The notes under the pieces were generated by a model. The model had not been told where the DNA came from. It saw only the letters and a program-made list of their open reading frames with translations, and made no database searches. From Ramlibacter paludis (GTDB taxonomy: Bacteria; Pseudomonadota; Gammaproteobacteria; Burkholderiales; Burkholderiaceae_C): 64,000 nt of DNA. This document shows, in pieces, positions 8,793 through 20,211 of the stretch. The position numbers and the translations under genes are program-made. The stretch lies in assembly GCF_022012305.1 (NCBI RefSeq), contig NZ_JAKLTM010000007.1:62001-126000 (forward strand), written 5' to 3'. The stretch's first letter is position 1. Every line of letters begins with the position of its first letter.

Positions 8793-10046
8793 TTACTCCC
8801 CCGCCGCCCGCTTCCACGCCTGCGCCGCGGCCGACTCGTCCGACCGCTGCTCGGCCAGTTCCGCCAGCGCCCGCCAGGCATTGCGATGCAGGCCCGCATC
8901 CTGCAGGCCCAACGCCGCCTGCGTCAGCAGCTGCTGCGCCTTGCCCCACAGCTGCCGCTTCATGCAGGCCATGCCGGCGAGGTATTGCAGGGTCGCGTCG
9001 CGCGGGTTCGCCTTCTGCGCCGCCTCGATGCGCGCGAGCCAGCCGGCGTCGAGCGCGCCCAGGCCCTCCTCCAGCGCGCACACCAGCTTCACGCGCAACG
9101 CGTCGCCCAGTTCCGACTGCGCCTCCCACACCGGCAGCAGCCAGTCGCGGGCCAGGTGCGCGTCGCCGCGAAGGAACAGCAGGCGCTGCGAGGCGTGGAT
9201 CGCCACCTCGGGAATCGTGCGCTCCGCCGGCTCCAGCAGGCTCCAGGCCCGCTGCAGCTGCGCGACGTCGTACGCGCCGTTGAGCAGATCGATGGCCAGT
9301 CCGCGCACGATGCTGCGCGCCGCCACCGGCGAGAAGGCATGGTGCTTGGCCAGCAGGCGGGCCGTCTCCAGCGCCTCGCGCGCCTGGCCGGCCTGGCGCG
9401 AGGCCTTCAGCCGCGTGCGCAGCGACAGCGTGCGGCGCGCCGCACCCTGCGGCAGGCCCTTGAGCCACTGCATCGCCGATTCGGGTTCGCGGTCGTCCAG
9501 CGACCAGCGCGCCGCGCGCATCAACGCGCCTTCGCGCGTCTCCTGGGCGTCGCGCGCCTGCACGTGTTCCAGCGCCTGCTTCAGGTGGTCTTCGCGGCCG
9601 GCGCGGTCCTGCAAGGCATGCGCGCTCTCGGCGGCGAGCAGGTGCGCGATGGCGCGCAGCTGGCCCGCGTTGGCCGGCTTCTGGCCGGACGCGGTGAGCG
9701 AGCCTTCCTGCTGCAGCACCGCCTCCGCGGACTTGCGCGCGCGGATGAAGCGTCCGGCCAGCATGTGCGACAGCGCGTCGAGCAGCGACGCGTAGAGCGT
9801 GCGTTCCTTCTGCTGCGTGCGCCAGCGCAGCGCCTGCCGCGGCAGGTCGAACAGCGCCGACAGCGCGCGCAGCGCCGCGTGCAGGAACACGAAGGCGGCC
9901 ACCAGCAGCAGCACGACCAGGTTCAGGGAAACGTCGACCCGGTATGGCGGCCAGAACAGCGTGACCGTGCCTTGGTTGTTGCCGGCAAACAGCGCGCCCG
10001 CGACGGCGATGCCGAACAGGGCCAGGAGCCAGAGCGCGGCGCGCAT
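8793..10046 (-). CDS. hemY: HemY-like TPR membrane protein
   Basis: 417 residues. Two N-terminal membrane segments (about 3-22 and 40-62) are followed by an Ala- and Leu-rich helical region of TPR-like repeats, as in proteobacterial HemY of the hemCDXY cluster. This HemY is not the Bacillus protoporphyrinogen oxidase of the same name; its biochemical role is unknown. ATG 10046 begins MRAALWLLALFG. It is the last gene of the operon, 8 bp after hemX, and converges on the rne terminator. Confidence 0.9.
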   Translation of the reverse strand: MRAALWLLALFGIAVAGALFAGNNQGTVTLFWPPYRVDVSLNLVVLLLVAAFVFLHAALRALSALFDLPRQALRWRTQQKERTLYASLLDALSHMLAGRFIRARKSAEAVLQQEGSLTASGQKPANAGQLRAIAHLLAAESAHALQDRAGREDHLKQALEHVQARDAQETREGALMRAARWSLDDREPESAMQWLKGLPQGAARRTLSLRTRLKASRQAGQAREALETARLLAKHHAFSPVAARSIVRGLAIDLLNGAYDVAQLQRAWSLLEPAERTIPEVAIHASQRLLFLRGDAHLARDWLLPVWEAQSELGDALRVKLVCALEEGLGALDAGWLARIEAAQKANPRDATLQYLAGMACMKRQLWGKAQQLLTQAALGLQDAGLHRNAWRALAELAEQRSDESAAAQAWKRAAGE

Positions 10047-10054
10047 GGCGGCTC

Positions 10055-11140
10055 CTACTTCCCGGCGGCGGCCGTTGCCAGCGCCGCCAGGGTCTCGTCG
10101 ATGCGGGGCAGCTCCACGGTGCGCAGCTGCGCCTGCACCTGCTGCATCTGCGCGGCCGTGGCCTGCGTGCGGCGCGAGGACGGGTCGAAGTATTTCTGCA
10201 AGGCGGCCACCGCGGCGGCGATGTCGGCCCGCGCCGCATCGTTCTGGCGCGCCAGCAGCGACAGGCGCGCGTTCAGCAGCTTCAACTTGAGGTTCTCGCG
10301 CAGGAAAAAGGCCTGCTCGGGGGCGAGCAGCGCCGCCTCGGGCTGGTCGATGCGGCTCACGCGCACCAGGCCGCGGGCTTCCTCCAGCACGGTGTCGCGC
10401 GCCTTCTGCCACCAGAGCACCGGCCCAGGGGCCGCCGGCGCGGAAGCGTGCTTGCGGGCGGTCTCCGCGATGGCGGGGCTGGGCACGGCGTTGGCCAGCG
10501 GCAGGTCGTCGACCTGGCGCACCAGTTCGTCCAGGCGCGCCAGCACGCCGGGCACGTCGGTGACGCTCGCCTGGCGGATCCGCACGCTGTCGCGGCCGAC
10601 CGCGGCCTGCAGGCGCGCGAGGCGCGGCTGCGCGGCGCGCGAGAGCCGGTCGTCGGCGCTGCGCAGCGCGGCCAGCAGGGGTTCGGCGCTGCCGGTGAGC
10701 TGGGTCTGCTGCTGCGCGAGGCGCAGGGCGGACTCGATGTCCACCACCAGGTTCTCGTCGCGCGAACGCGAGAGGCTTTGCATCAGTTCTTCGAGCTGGG
10801 TGCGCTGCAAGGCGACTTCGCTGACGCGCGACTCGAGCACGACCTGGCGGGCGGCCGCATCGCGGGCGATGTCCTGGGCCTGCCGCGCCAGGGCGCGGGC
10901 CTCGATGGCGTTTGCGCCGCTGTCGGCGCTCTGGCGCGCCAGCTGTTCCTGGATGCCGCCCAGCTTCTGCCAGAGCAGCAGGCACGCCAGCAGCGCACCG
11001 CCGGCCAGGGCAACCAGCACCAGCAAGGTGGCGCGCGAGACCGTGGCGCTTCGTCCGGCCGCGGCAACGGCCGGAACCGGGGCCACCGGCAAGGGCGGCG
11101 ACGGCAACTCGGACGGCGGCAACTCGGGCGTCGAACTCAT
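10055..11140 (-). CDS. hemX: HemX-like membrane protein
   Basis: 361 residues. A Pro/Ala-rich cytoplasmic start is followed by one membrane segment (about 37-61) and a long periplasmic helical region rich in Q, A, R and L that looks coiled-coil. This matches the HemX family, often annotated as uroporphyrinogen-III C-methyltransferase although no SAM-binding methylase motif is visible here. ATG 11140 overlaps the hemD stop as ATGA, so translation is probably coupled. A role in haem synthesis is inferred only from the gene neighbourhood. Confidence 0.88.
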   Translation of the reverse strand: MSSTPELPPSELPSPPLPVAPVPAVAAAGRSATVSRATLLVLVALAGGALLACLLLWQKLGGIQEQLARQSADSGANAIEARALARQAQDIARDAAARQVVLESRVSEVALQRTQLEELMQSLSRSRDENLVVDIESALRLAQQQTQLTGSAEPLLAALRSADDRLSRAAQPRLARLQAAVGRDSVRIRQASVTDVPGVLARLDELVRQVDDLPLANAVPSPAIAETARKHASAPAAPGPVLWWQKARDTVLEEARGLVRVSRIDQPEAALLAPEQAFFLRENLKLKLLNARLSLLARQNDAARADIAAAVAALQKYFDPSSRRTQATAAQMQQVQAQLRTVELPRIDETLAALATAAAGK

Positions 11141-11892
11141 CGGCTCGATTCTATCGACGCCACCACGTCCGGCAGGCCCGGCCGGCATTGCTGCACGTAA
11201 CCAAACCCCAACGCCTGCACGGCCTGCGCGATGCGCGGATGGGTTGCCAGCGCGCGCGCTTTGCTCCAATCCTGCCCGGGCAGCAACTGCGCGAGGTTGC
11301 GGGCCGCCTCCGAGCTGCTGAAGAGCCAGCAATCGCCGGCCGCGGCGCGCGCCTGCGCCACGTCCTGCTCGCTCCAGGCGGGGATGCCGCGCGCGTAGGC
11401 CGCGACTTCGTCCACGCCCACGCCGCCCGCCGCCAGCTGTTGCGACAGCCATTCGCGTCCCTGCGAGCGGCCTTCGGCATCGGCGCCGCGCACCAGCAGC
11501 AGCCGGCTGCCCGGCGCCAGCCGGCCGCGCACCTCGGCCCACAGGCTTTCGGAATCGAACTGGGCGGCGTCCGGCGCGGGCGCATCGATCTGCGCCGGCG
11601 GCACGCCGGCTTCCCGCAAGGCCTCGGCCGTCGCCGGCCCCGGCGCCCAGGCCCGCGGCCCATCCTGCGGCCAGGACGCGCCGGCCGCGAAAAATCCATG
11701 CACCGCATTCGCGCTCACGAACATCACGGCGCCATGGCGATCCAGTGAATCCCAGGCGTCGGCCAGGGACTGCGCGTCCGGGGCCGGGGTGATGGCGATC
11801 AAGGGCAAGGCGATGGCGTCGTGGCCGCGTTCGCGCAACTGCGCGACCCACTGCGCCGCCTCGCGCGCCGGCCGCGTGACGACCACGCGCAT
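11137..11892 (-). CDS. hemD: Uroporphyrinogen-III synthase
   Basis: 251 residues. It starts MRVVVTRPAREA, the usual HemD opening, and has the weakly conserved FVSANAV (near residue 55) and LFSSSEAARNL (near 190) segments characteristic of the family's two domains. It cyclises hydroxymethylbilane with inversion of ring D. ATG 11892 lies 7 bp after the hemC stop. It is downstream of hemC and overlaps hemX, giving the order hemC-hemD-hemX-hemY. Confidence 0.92.
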   Translation of the reverse strand: MRVVVTRPAREAAQWVAQLRERGHDAIALPLIAITPAPDAQSLADAWDSLDRHGAVMFVSANAVHGFFAAGASWPQDGPRAWAPGPATAEALREAGVPPAQIDAPAPDAAQFDSESLWAEVRGRLAPGSRLLLVRGADAEGRSQGREWLSQQLAAGGVGVDEVAAYARGIPAWSEQDVAQARAAAGDCWLFSSSEAARNLAQLLPGQDWSKARALATHPRIAQAVQALGFGYVQQCRPGLPDVVASIESSR

Positions 11893-11899
11893 CACGCGC

Positions 11900-12802
11900 T
11901 CAGTGGGCGCCGCCGGCGCGCAGCCGTGCCGCCACGTGCGTGCCGACGGCAGCGGCCTGCTCGACATCGGCGACCACTTCGGCGGAACGCGCCTGCACCA
12001 GCGGTGCCGGCGCATCGGGGTTGCCCCAGGCCGCCGTCAGCTGCAGGTACTCGCCGTCGAAGTGCGCATGCGCCGCCAGCGGCATGGAGCAGCTGCCGCC
12101 CATGGCCCGGCTCACGGCGCGTTCGGCCGCGACGCAGAGCGCCGTCGCATGGTGTTCCAGCGGGGCCAGCGCGGCGATCACATCGGCGCGATTGCTGCGC
12201 ACCTCGATGCCCAGCGCGCCCTGGCCGGCCGCCGGCAGCATCTCGGTGGGTTCGAAGAACTGGCGGATGCGCTGCGGCAGGCCCAGGCGCTTCAGGCCGG
12301 CGGCCGCGAGCACGATGGCGTCGTAGCCGCCTTCGTCCAGCTTGCGCAGGCGCGTGTCGAGGTTGCCGCGCAGCGGCTCGATCTTGAGGTCGGGCCGCTG
12401 GGCGCGCAGCAGCACCACGCGGCGCAGGCTCGACGTGCCGACCACCGCGCCGTGCGGCAGGTCGGCCAGCGTGGCGTACTTGTTCGAAACGAAGGCATCG
12501 CGCGGGTCCTCGCGCTCCATCACGCAGGCGAGGGTGAAGCCTTCGGGCAGGTCCATGGGCACGTCCTTCAGGGAGTGCACCGCGAGGTCGGCCCGGCCTT
12601 CTTCCAGCGCCGTCTCGAGCTCCTTCACGAACAGGCCCTTGCCGCCCACCTTGGACAGCGAGCGGTCCAGGATCTGGTCGCCCTTGGTCGTCATCCCGAG
12701 CAGGCTCACCTGGTGGCCGCGCTGCTCCAGCAAGGCCTTGACGTGTTCCGCCTGCCAGAGGGCGAGCCGGCTTTCACGGGTAGCGATGATGAAGTGGGCC
12801 AA
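11900..12802 (-). CDS. hemC: Hydroxymethylbilane synthase (porphobilinogen deaminase)
   Basis: 300 residues. Signatures: [12 protein letters not shown] at the N-terminus, [16 protein letters not shown] with catalytic Asp80, GTSSLRR, and [12 protein letters not shown], in which Cys238 carries the dipyrromethane cofactor. It condenses four porphobilinogens. The start is TTG at 12802, with a weak AGG about 9 nt upstream; no ATG or GTG gives a better N-terminus. It is the first gene of the leftward haem operon, and its 77-bp upstream gap is shared with divergent ppc. Confidence 0.95.
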   Translation of the reverse strand: MAHFIIATRESRLALWQAEHVKALLEQRGHQVSLLGMTTKGDQILDRSLSKVGGKGLFVKELETALEEGRADLAVHSLKDVPMDLPEGFTLACVMEREDPRDAFVSNKYATLADLPHGAVVGTSSLRRVVLLRAQRPDLKIEPLRGNLDTRLRKLDEGGYDAIVLAAAGLKRLGLPQRIRQFFEPTEMLPAAGQGALGIEVRSNRADVIAALAPLEHHATALCVAAERAVSRAMGGSCSMPLAAHAHFDGEYLQLTAAWGNPDAPAPLVQARSAEVVADVEQAAAVGTHVAARLRAGGAH

Positions 12803-12879
12803 GGCTCGTAACCTGTTCGTAATCGGGCGGGGGAAGGCGATGCTAGCATCCCTCGCATCCCCCCACAGGAGTGAGATCC

Positions 12880-15678
12880 ATGCCCCCGGCCACGACGCCG
12901 CCCGTGCGGCGCGCCAAGGACAACGAACGCCCGCTGGTGGACGACATCCGCCTGCTCGGACGCATCCTCGGCGACGTGATCCGCGAGCAGGAGGGGGTGC
13001 CGGTGTTCGAGCTGGTCGAGCGCATCCGCAAGCTGTCGGTCGCCTTCCGCCGCGACGCCAACCAGGAAGCCGACCGCGCGCTCAAGTCGCTGCTGAAGTC
13101 GCTCTCGGGCGACGAGGCGGTGCGCGTGATCCGCGCCTTCACCTACTTCAGCCACCTCGCCAACCTGGCCGAGGACAGGCACCACATCCGCCGCCGGCAG
13201 GTGCACGAGCGCGCGGGCGACACCCAGGAAGGCAGCCTGGAGGTGGCGCTGGCGCGCCTGCGCTGGGCCGGCATCAACGCCCGCACGGTGTCGCAGACGC
13301 TGGCCCACAGCTACCTCTCGCCGGTGCTGACGGCGCACCCCACCGAAGTGCAGCGCAAGAGCATCCTCGATGCAGAGCGCGACATCGCCCGCCTGCTGAC
13401 GGAGCGCGACGAGATCCGCGCGCGCGCGCAGCCGCGCGACGCCCTTGCGCCACGCGAGCTGGCGGCCAACGAGTCGCAGCTGCGCGCGCGGGTGATGCAG
13501 CTGTGGCAGACGCGCCTGCTGCGCTTCACGAAACTGAGCGTCGCCGACGAGATCGAGACCGCGCTTTCCTACTACGAAGCGACCTTCCTGCGCGAGATCC
13601 CCAAGCTCTATGGCCAGCTGGAGCAGGAGCTCGGCCAGCAGCCGGTGGCGAGCTTCCTGCGCATGGGGCAGTGGATAGGCGGCGACCGCGACGGCAACCC
13701 GAACGTCAGCGCGCAGACCCTCGACTACGCGCTGCGCCGCCAGTGCGAGGTGGCGCTGCGCTACTACCTCACCGAGCTCTACTGGCTGGGCAGCGAACTG
13801 TCGCAATCGGCGATGCTGGTGGAGGTGAGCCCGGCGATGAAGGCGCTGGCCGAGAGCTCGCCCGACACCAACGAGCACCGCCAGGACGAGCCTTACCGGC
13901 GCGCGATCACGGTGATGTACTCACGGCTGGCCGCCACGCTGAAGGAATACACGGGCGGCGACGCGGCCCGCCACGTGCTGGCGCCGCGCAATCCCTATCC
14001 GCGTGCCGAGGACTTTCTCGCCGACCTGCGCACCATCCGCGATTCGCTGCTGGCCAGCCACGGCGCCGCGCTGGTGCAGCAGCGCCTGCATCCGCTGATC
14101 CGCGCGGTGGAAGTGTTCGGCTTCCACCTGGCGACGGTGGACCTGCGGCAAAGCTCGGACCAGCACGAACTGGTGGTGGCGGAGCTGCTGCGCGTGGCGC
14201 GCATCAAAGCGGACTACGCCAAACTGCCCGAGGCCGCGCGGCGCGAGCTGCTGCTGAAGCTGCTGTCCGATGCCCGCGGCCTCAAGGTGATGGGCGCCGA
14301 CTACAGCGAGCTGGCGCGCAAGGAACTGGCGATCTTCGAGGCGGCTCGCCTCATGCGCGCGCGCTTCGGCCCGCAGGCGATCCGCCACTACATCATCAGC
14401 CACACCGAGACGGTGAGCGACCTGCTGGAAGTCCTGCTGCTGCAGAAGGAAGTGGGACTGTTGCGGGGAACGCTCGATGACGGCGCGGTGGCCGACCTGA
14501 TCGTGGTGCCGCTCTTCGAGACCATCGAAGACCTGCGCAGCGCCGCGCCCATCATGCGCGAGTACTACGCCCTGCCCGGCATCGCGCGGCTGGTGCAGCG
14601 CTCGGGCGCCGAGCAGGACATCATGCTGGGCTACAGCGACAGCAACAAGGACGGCGGCATCTTCACCAGCAACTGGGAGCTGTACCGCGCCGAGATCGCG
14701 CTGGTGTCCCTGTTCGACCAGCTGGCCAATTCGCACAACATCCAGCTGCGCCTGTTCCATGGCCGCGGCGGCACCGTGGGCCGCGGCGGCGGGCCGAGCT
14801 ACCAGGCGATCCTGGCGCAGCCGCCCGGCACGGTGCGCGGGCAGATCCGCCTGACCGAGCAAGGCGAGGTGATCGCCTCCAAGTACGCCAACCCGGAGAT
14901 CGGGCGGCGCAATCTCGAGACGCTGGTGGCCGCGACGCTGGAGGCGACGCTGCTGCAGCCCACCAAGCCGGCGCCCAAGGCTTTCCTGCAGGCAGCGGAA
15001 GCGCTGTCGCAGGCCAGCATGAAGGCGTATCGCTCACTGGTCTACGAGACGCCGGGCTTCGGCGACTACTTCTTCAGCGGCACGCCGATCCGCGAGATCG
15101 GCGAACTGAACATCGGCTCGCGCCCGGCCTCGCGCAAGGCCAACCAGAGCATCGAGGACCTGCGGGCCGTGCCCTGGAGCTTCAGCTGGGCGCAGTGCCG
15201 GCTGACCATCAACGGCTGGTACGGTTTCGGGTCGGCGGTGGAAGACCTGATCGCGCAGCAGGGCCGCAAGGAAGCGGTGGCGCTGCTGCAGAAGATGTAC
15301 CGGCAGTGGCCCTTCCTGCGCGCGCTGCTGTCGAACATGGACATGGTGCTGGCCAAGAGCGACCTGGCGCTGGCCTCGCGCTATGCGGCCCTGGTGCCGG
15401 ACGCGCGGGTGCGCAAGCGCATCTTCGGCGCCATCGAAGCGGAGTGGCAGCGGACGGTCGATGCGCTGGCGCTCGTCACCGGCGAAAGGCAGCGGCTTTC
15501 CAGCAACCCGGCGCTGGCCCGGTCGATCCGGCACCGCTTTCCCTACATCGATCCGCTGCATCACCTGCAGGTGGAACTCGTGCGCCGCTGGCGCGAAGGC
15601 AGCGGCAACGAACGAGAGCGCATCGGAATCCACCTGGCGATCAACGGGATCGCCGCGGGACTGCGCAACACGGGCTAG
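12880..15678 (+). CDS. ppc: Phosphoenolpyruvate carboxylase
   Basis: 932 residues. The catalytic motifs are [11 protein letters not shown] (about 150-160), [11 protein letters not shown] (near 590) and [14 protein letters not shown] (near 630), and the C-terminus ends [11 protein letters not shown] as in most bacterial enzymes. It carboxylates PEP to oxaloacetate to refill the TCA cycle. ATG 12880 is used because AGGAG at 12867-12871 sits 8 nt upstream; the in-frame GTG at 12871 overlaps that ribosome site. The stop shares a CTAG palindrome with the stop of the convergent transporter gene. Confidence 0.97.
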   Translation: MPPATTPPVRRAKDNERPLVDDIRLLGRILGDVIREQEGVPVFELVERIRKLSVAFRRDANQEADRALKSLLKSLSGDEAVRVIRAFTYFSHLANLAEDRHHIRRRQVHERAGDTQEGSLEVALARLRWAGINARTVSQTLAHSYLSPVLTAHPTEVQRKSILDAERDIARLLTERDEIRARAQPRDALAPRELAANESQLRARVMQLWQTRLLRFTKLSVADEIETALSYYEATFLREIPKLYGQLEQELGQQPVASFLRMGQWIGGDRDGNPNVSAQTLDYALRRQCEVALRYYLTELYWLGSELSQSAMLVEVSPAMKALAESSPDTNEHRQDEPYRRAITVMYSRLAATLKEYTGGDAARHVLAPRNPYPRAEDFLADLRTIRDSLLASHGAALVQQRLHPLIRAVEVFGFHLATVDLRQSSDQHELVVAELLRVARIKADYAKLPEAARRELLLKLLSDARGLKVMGADYSELARKELAIFEAARLMRARFGPQAIRHYIISHTETVSDLLEVLLLQKEVGLLRGTLDDGAVADLIVVPLFETIEDLRSAAPIMREYYALPGIARLVQRSGAEQDIMLGYSDSNKDGGIFTSNWELYRAEIALVSLFDQLANSHNIQLRLFHGRGGTVGRGGGPSYQAILAQPPGTVRGQIRLTEQGEVIASKYANPEIGRRNLETLVAATLEATLLQPTKPAPKAFLQAAEALSQASMKAYRSLVYETPGFGDYFFSGTPIREIGELNIGSRPASRKANQSIEDLRAVPWSFSWAQCRLTINGWYGFGSAVEDLIAQQGRKEAVALLQKMYRQWPFLRALLSNMDMVLAKSDLALASRYAALVPDARVRKRIFGAIEAEWQRTVDALALVTGERQRLSSNPALARSIRHRFPYIDPLHHLQVELVRRWREGSGNERERIGIHLAINGIAAGLRNTG

Positions 15679-16856
15679 GAGCCCAGCAGCTCGCCGACCG
15701 GCTTGAGGTGGTCGACGCGGTCGCACACGGCCTTGATGGCCATCAGGATAGGCACGCCCAGCAGCAGACCCCACACGCCCCAGAGCCAGCCCCAGGCCAG
15801 CACGCCGATGAACACCGCCACCGCGTTCATCGAACTGGCCTTGCTGGTTGCCCAGGGCACGATCACGTAGCCCTTGATCGTGTCGATCACGAGCGAGCTG
15901 CCGCCCACCAGCAGCGCCGAGCGCACGTCGCCGAACTGCATGAAGGCCACCAGCGCCGCCATCACCGTGACGACCGTCGAGCCGATGTAAGGGACGAGGC
16001 TGAGCACGCCGGCGGCGATGCCCCACACCGCCGCGTGGTTCAGGCCGATGACCGCAAAGGCAAGGCCGGTCGCCAGGCCCGTGCCCAGGCCGGCCAGCAG
16101 CTGCACCAGCAGGTAGCGCTGCATCTGCGCATTGATTTCCTCCAGCGCCTGCACCGTGAGCTTCTTCTCGGCGAGGCCGGGCCCGGTGATCTTCACCAGC
16201 TTGCGGCGGAAGGTGTCCCCGGAAATCAGCAGGAAGTAGGTGAGGAAGGTGACCATCACCGTCTGCCCCACCGCCGTGGCGAGGCCCAGGGTGCCGGACC
16301 AGAGGTGCTCGCGCAGGTCGAAGCGCGGCTTCTCGATGATCACGCGCGTCGGGCCGCCGGGGCGTTGCGCCGGCGCCGCGCCGCCCGCTTCGTCGGCGGC
16401 GCGCTGCAGTTCGGCGGCTGCCTTCTGCACCGAGTCGATCGTGCTGTCCGAGCGGGCCGGTGCCTGGGCGCGATGCAGGGAATCACGCAGCTTGCGGGCC
16501 ACCTGCGGCAGCGAGGTGATCAGTTCGTTGGCGTCGTCCGAGAAGGAGTAGATCGCCCCGCCCATGCCGCCCAGGATGCCGAGGATCAGCACCGCGGCGC
16601 TGACGCTGCGCGGCACGCGCCGGCGCGCCAGCCAGTCCACCACCGGCGACAGGGCGTAGCTGAAGACCAGCCCCACCATCACCGGGATGAAGAAGGCACT
16701 GGCCCAGCGCAGCACGGCCAGGACGGCCAGCACGGTCAGCACCACCAGCGCCATGCTGCGGATGTCCACCGGCATGTGCAGCAGCACGCGCGGCGGGTCG
16801 CTCGGTTCCACCGGCGGGGGCGGCAGGTCTCGGAGGGTGTCGGGGTCGGTGCTCAC
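15675..16856 (-). CDS. AI-2E family transporter (PerM-like membrane protein)
   Basis: 393 residues if started at GTG 16856, which has AGGA 9 nt upstream; an ATG at 16877 would add 7 residues but has no visible ribosome site. It has about eight hydrophobic segments, with the family's typical two N-terminal helices, a charged periplasmic insert rich in Q, A and D (about 110-165), and the C-terminal helices containing LVPYIGSTV and [16 protein letters not shown]. Members export small molecules or act in ion homeostasis. The substrate here cannot be read from sequence. Confidence 0.88.
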   Translation of the reverse strand: MSTDPDTLRDLPPPPVEPSDPPRVLLHMPVDIRSMALVVLTVLAVLAVLRWASAFFIPVMVGLVFSYALSPVVDWLARRRVPRSVSAAVLILGILGGMGGAIYSFSDDANELITSLPQVARKLRDSLHRAQAPARSDSTIDSVQKAAAELQRAADEAGGAAPAQRPGGPTRVIIEKPRFDLREHLWSGTLGLATAVGQTVMVTFLTYFLLISGDTFRRKLVKITGPGLAEKKLTVQALEEINAQMQRYLLVQLLAGLGTGLATGLAFAVIGLNHAAVWGIAAGVLSLVPYIGSTVVTVMAALVAFMQFGDVRSALLVGGSSLVIDTIKGYVIVPWATSKASSMNAVAVFIGVLAWGWLWGVWGLLLGVPILMAIKAVCDRVDHLKPVGELLGS

Positions 16857-16923
16857 AGCGGAGCATCCTAGACCCATGGCTCAGCTTCGGGGGCCGATTC
16901 GGCGCGGAATGGATGCCGTCCGA

Positions 16924-17661
16924 CTAGCTGGCGAGCGCTTCCCGTACGGCGCTGAGTTGCCGGCGCGATACGGCCAGCGATTCGTCGATGCCGTTCAGCC
17001 GCACCGCCCAGCCTTCGCCCTCCTCGGGGTCGAAGTGCTTTTCCAGCGCCCGCACCGCCCGCCGCGACACCAGCGCGTTGCGGTGCACCCGCAGGAACTG
17101 CGCGCCGTGGCGCTCCTCCAGGTCGGACAGCGAGCCGTCCAGGATGTAGCTGCGCGCGGCGGTCCGCACGGTGATGTACTTCAGTTCCGCCTTGAAATAG
17201 AGCACTTCGGTCACCGGCACCCGCTCGGTGCGGCCGCGGTCCTGGATCACCAGGACTTCCTGTTCGGTCTCCTGGCCACCCGCGCGCGCCTGCACCAGCC
17301 GGTCGACCTTGCCCAGCGCCGCTTCCAGCCGCTCGAGGCGCACCGGCTTGGTCAGGTAATCGACCGCTTCCAGCTCGAAAGCGGTGACGGCATGCTCCGC
17401 ATAGGCAGTCACGAAGACGACCGCCGGGGCATCGGGCAGGCCCCGCAGCACGCTCGCCAGCGCCAGGCCGTCGGCGCCGGGCATGTGGATGTCCAGCAAC
17501 ACCGCATCGAAAGCCTGGCGGCGCAGGTGTTCCATCGCCTGGGCGGCGTTGGCGGCTTCGGCCCCCACTTCCACCGCCGGCGATCCGCATTCGGCCAGCA
17601 AGGTGCGCAGCCGCGAACGTGCCAGCGGCTCGTCGTCCACCAGCAGGACTTTCAACCCCAT
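16924..17661 (-). CDS. algR: LytTR response regulator, AlgR type
   Basis: 245 residues. The receiver domain (1-120) has the acidic pair DD at 9-10, the phospho-acceptor Asp57 in LLDIHMPG, and Lys in YLTKPVR. It is followed by a LytTR DNA-binding domain (about 140-240) containing LRVHRNALV. The histidine kinase gene lies 55 bp upstream on the same strand. The gene order argH-kinase-regulator-(…)-hemC matches the algZ-algR-hemC neighbourhood of Pseudomonas, which supports the AlgR name. Its regulon in this organism is unknown. Confidence 0.88.
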   Translation of the reverse strand: MGLKVLLVDDEPLARSRLRTLLAECGSPAVEVGAEAANAAQAMEHLRRQAFDAVLLDIHMPGADGLALASVLRGLPDAPAVVFVTAYAEHAVTAFELEAVDYLTKPVRLERLEAALGKVDRLVQARAGGQETEQEVLVIQDRGRTERVPVTEVLYFKAELKYITVRTAARSYILDGSLSDLEERHGAQFLRVHRNALVSRRAVRALEKHFDPEEGEGWAVRLNGIDESLAVSRRQLSAVREALAS

Positions 17662-17716
17662 CGTTGTTCCCCCTCGCCAGTCAAAGAACGGGCCCCTCGG
17701 CCCCGCGGCACGGCCC

Positions 17717-18757
17717 TCAAGCCGGCACTTCCATCCGCACCTGGTACATCCCGTCGATCAGCGCCGTCTGGAACTGAGCCTGCACATCATGCAACAAGCG
17801 CAGGCGATCGCGCACGTTGTCTTGCGCGACACCGTTGCCCGGCTTGCCCTGGCCCGCCGGCACCGTGTTGGTCACCTTGATCACCACCACGCTGCCGCGG
17901 CGCTGGGTCGTCACCTTGACCTCGGCGCCGGTCGGGCTGGGCTCGACCCCGTGCTTGACCGCATTTTCCACCAACGGCTGCAGAAACAAAGCGGGCACGC
18001 GCGCGCTGCCGGCCCGCGGGTCGATGGACCATTCCACCTGCAGCCGCTCGCCGAAGCGCACCTGCTCGATCGCCAGGTAGCGCCGGGCCACCAGGACCTC
18101 CTCGGCGAGGGTGGCGGAATCGCCCTGCTCCACCAGCGCGTGCCGGAACAGCTCGCTCAGGTCCTCCAGCAGCGCCTCGGCGCGGGCCGGGTCTTCCCGG
18201 ACCAGGGCGATGGCGGAATTCAGGCTGTTGAACAGGAAGTGCGGGCGGATGCGCGCCTGCAGTTCGGCCAGGCGCGCCGTGGTGTCCGCCGGCATGCGGC
18301 CCTTGGCCCGCAAGACCAGTGCCGCCACCAGCACCGAGGACAGCAGCGCGCCGGCGCAGGCCGAGGCCAGCCAGGGCCGGCTCTCCGGGCGCATGAACAG
18401 CGCCAGCAGGCCGCAGCCATAGAGGCCGGAAACGGCCCCCAGCGTCACGCCGCACAACTGCTGCGCGATGGGAGGCAGCCGCGCCAGCACCTTCTTCAGG
18501 CTGCAGGCGAGCACCAGCCAGCCCAGCGTACCCGGCAGCGCCGCCCCGCTCAGGAGCGCCACGCGCTCGACCCAGTGCATCACGCCGGCGGCGCCGAACA
18601 TGGCGCCGACCGCGACCACGGCCTCCACGAACAGCAGCGCCCGCAGCACCACCCCGAGCTGGCAGGCGTCGAAGACCAGCACCCGCCGCGGGACGCGCGG
18701 CGGGGCGCTGGTCCGGGACAGTTCCTGGAACGCCGATAATAGTTGCGAGTCGTTCAT
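17717..18757 (-). CDS. algZ: LytS/YehU-family sensor histidine kinase, AlgZ (FimS) type
   Basis: 346 residues. Four hydrophobic segments (about 30-150) form the membrane sensor, followed by a His_kinase domain with the phospho-acceptor motif [12 protein letters not shown] (His about 171) and the ATP-binding N-box [13 protein letters not shown]. The C-terminal ATPase G-boxes are minimal, as is normal for this unorthodox family. Partner of the LytTR regulator directly downstream. Divergent from argH across 61 bp. Confidence 0.87.
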   Translation of the reverse strand: MNDSQLLSAFQELSRTSAPPRVPRRVLVFDACQLGVVLRALLFVEAVVAVGAMFGAAGVMHWVERVALLSGAALPGTLGWLVLACSLKKVLARLPPIAQQLCGVTLGAVSGLYGCGLLALFMRPESRPWLASACAGALLSSVLVAALVLRAKGRMPADTTARLAELQARIRPHFLFNSLNSAIALVREDPARAEALLEDLSELFRHALVEQGDSATLAEEVLVARRYLAIEQVRFGERLQVEWSIDPRAGSARVPALFLQPLVENAVKHGVEPSPTGAEVKVTTQRRGSVVVIKVTNTVPAGQGKPGNGVAQDNVRDRLRLLHDVQAQFQTALIDGMYQVRMEVPA

Positions 18758-18770
18758 CTCTTGCCATTAT
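18743..18770 (+). promoter_or_regulatory. Candidate sigma-70 promoter for argH
   Basis: TTGCGA (18743-18748), 16-nt spacer, CATTAT (18765-18770), about 48 bp before the argH start. The -35 part overlaps the beginning of the algZ coding region. Weak but correctly spaced. Confidence 0.35.
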
Positions 18771-18818
18771 GGTGAACCGGCGCCCGTCCCCACCTTTCCC
18801 CGCATCCGTGCATCCCCT

Positions 18819-20210
<1,392 letters not shown>

Positions 20211-20211
20211 G

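Noticed and set aside
5366..8899. 1177-codon leftward open frame opposite rne
   Set aside because: It mirrors the rne coding sequence, and its Ala/Phe/Leu/Arg repeats are just the antisense of the R/E tract. No start signal.
10055..11140. HemX as a genuine uroporphyrinogen-III C-methyltransferase
   Set aside because: No SAM-binding methylase motif is present; the common annotation rests on fusion proteins in other species.
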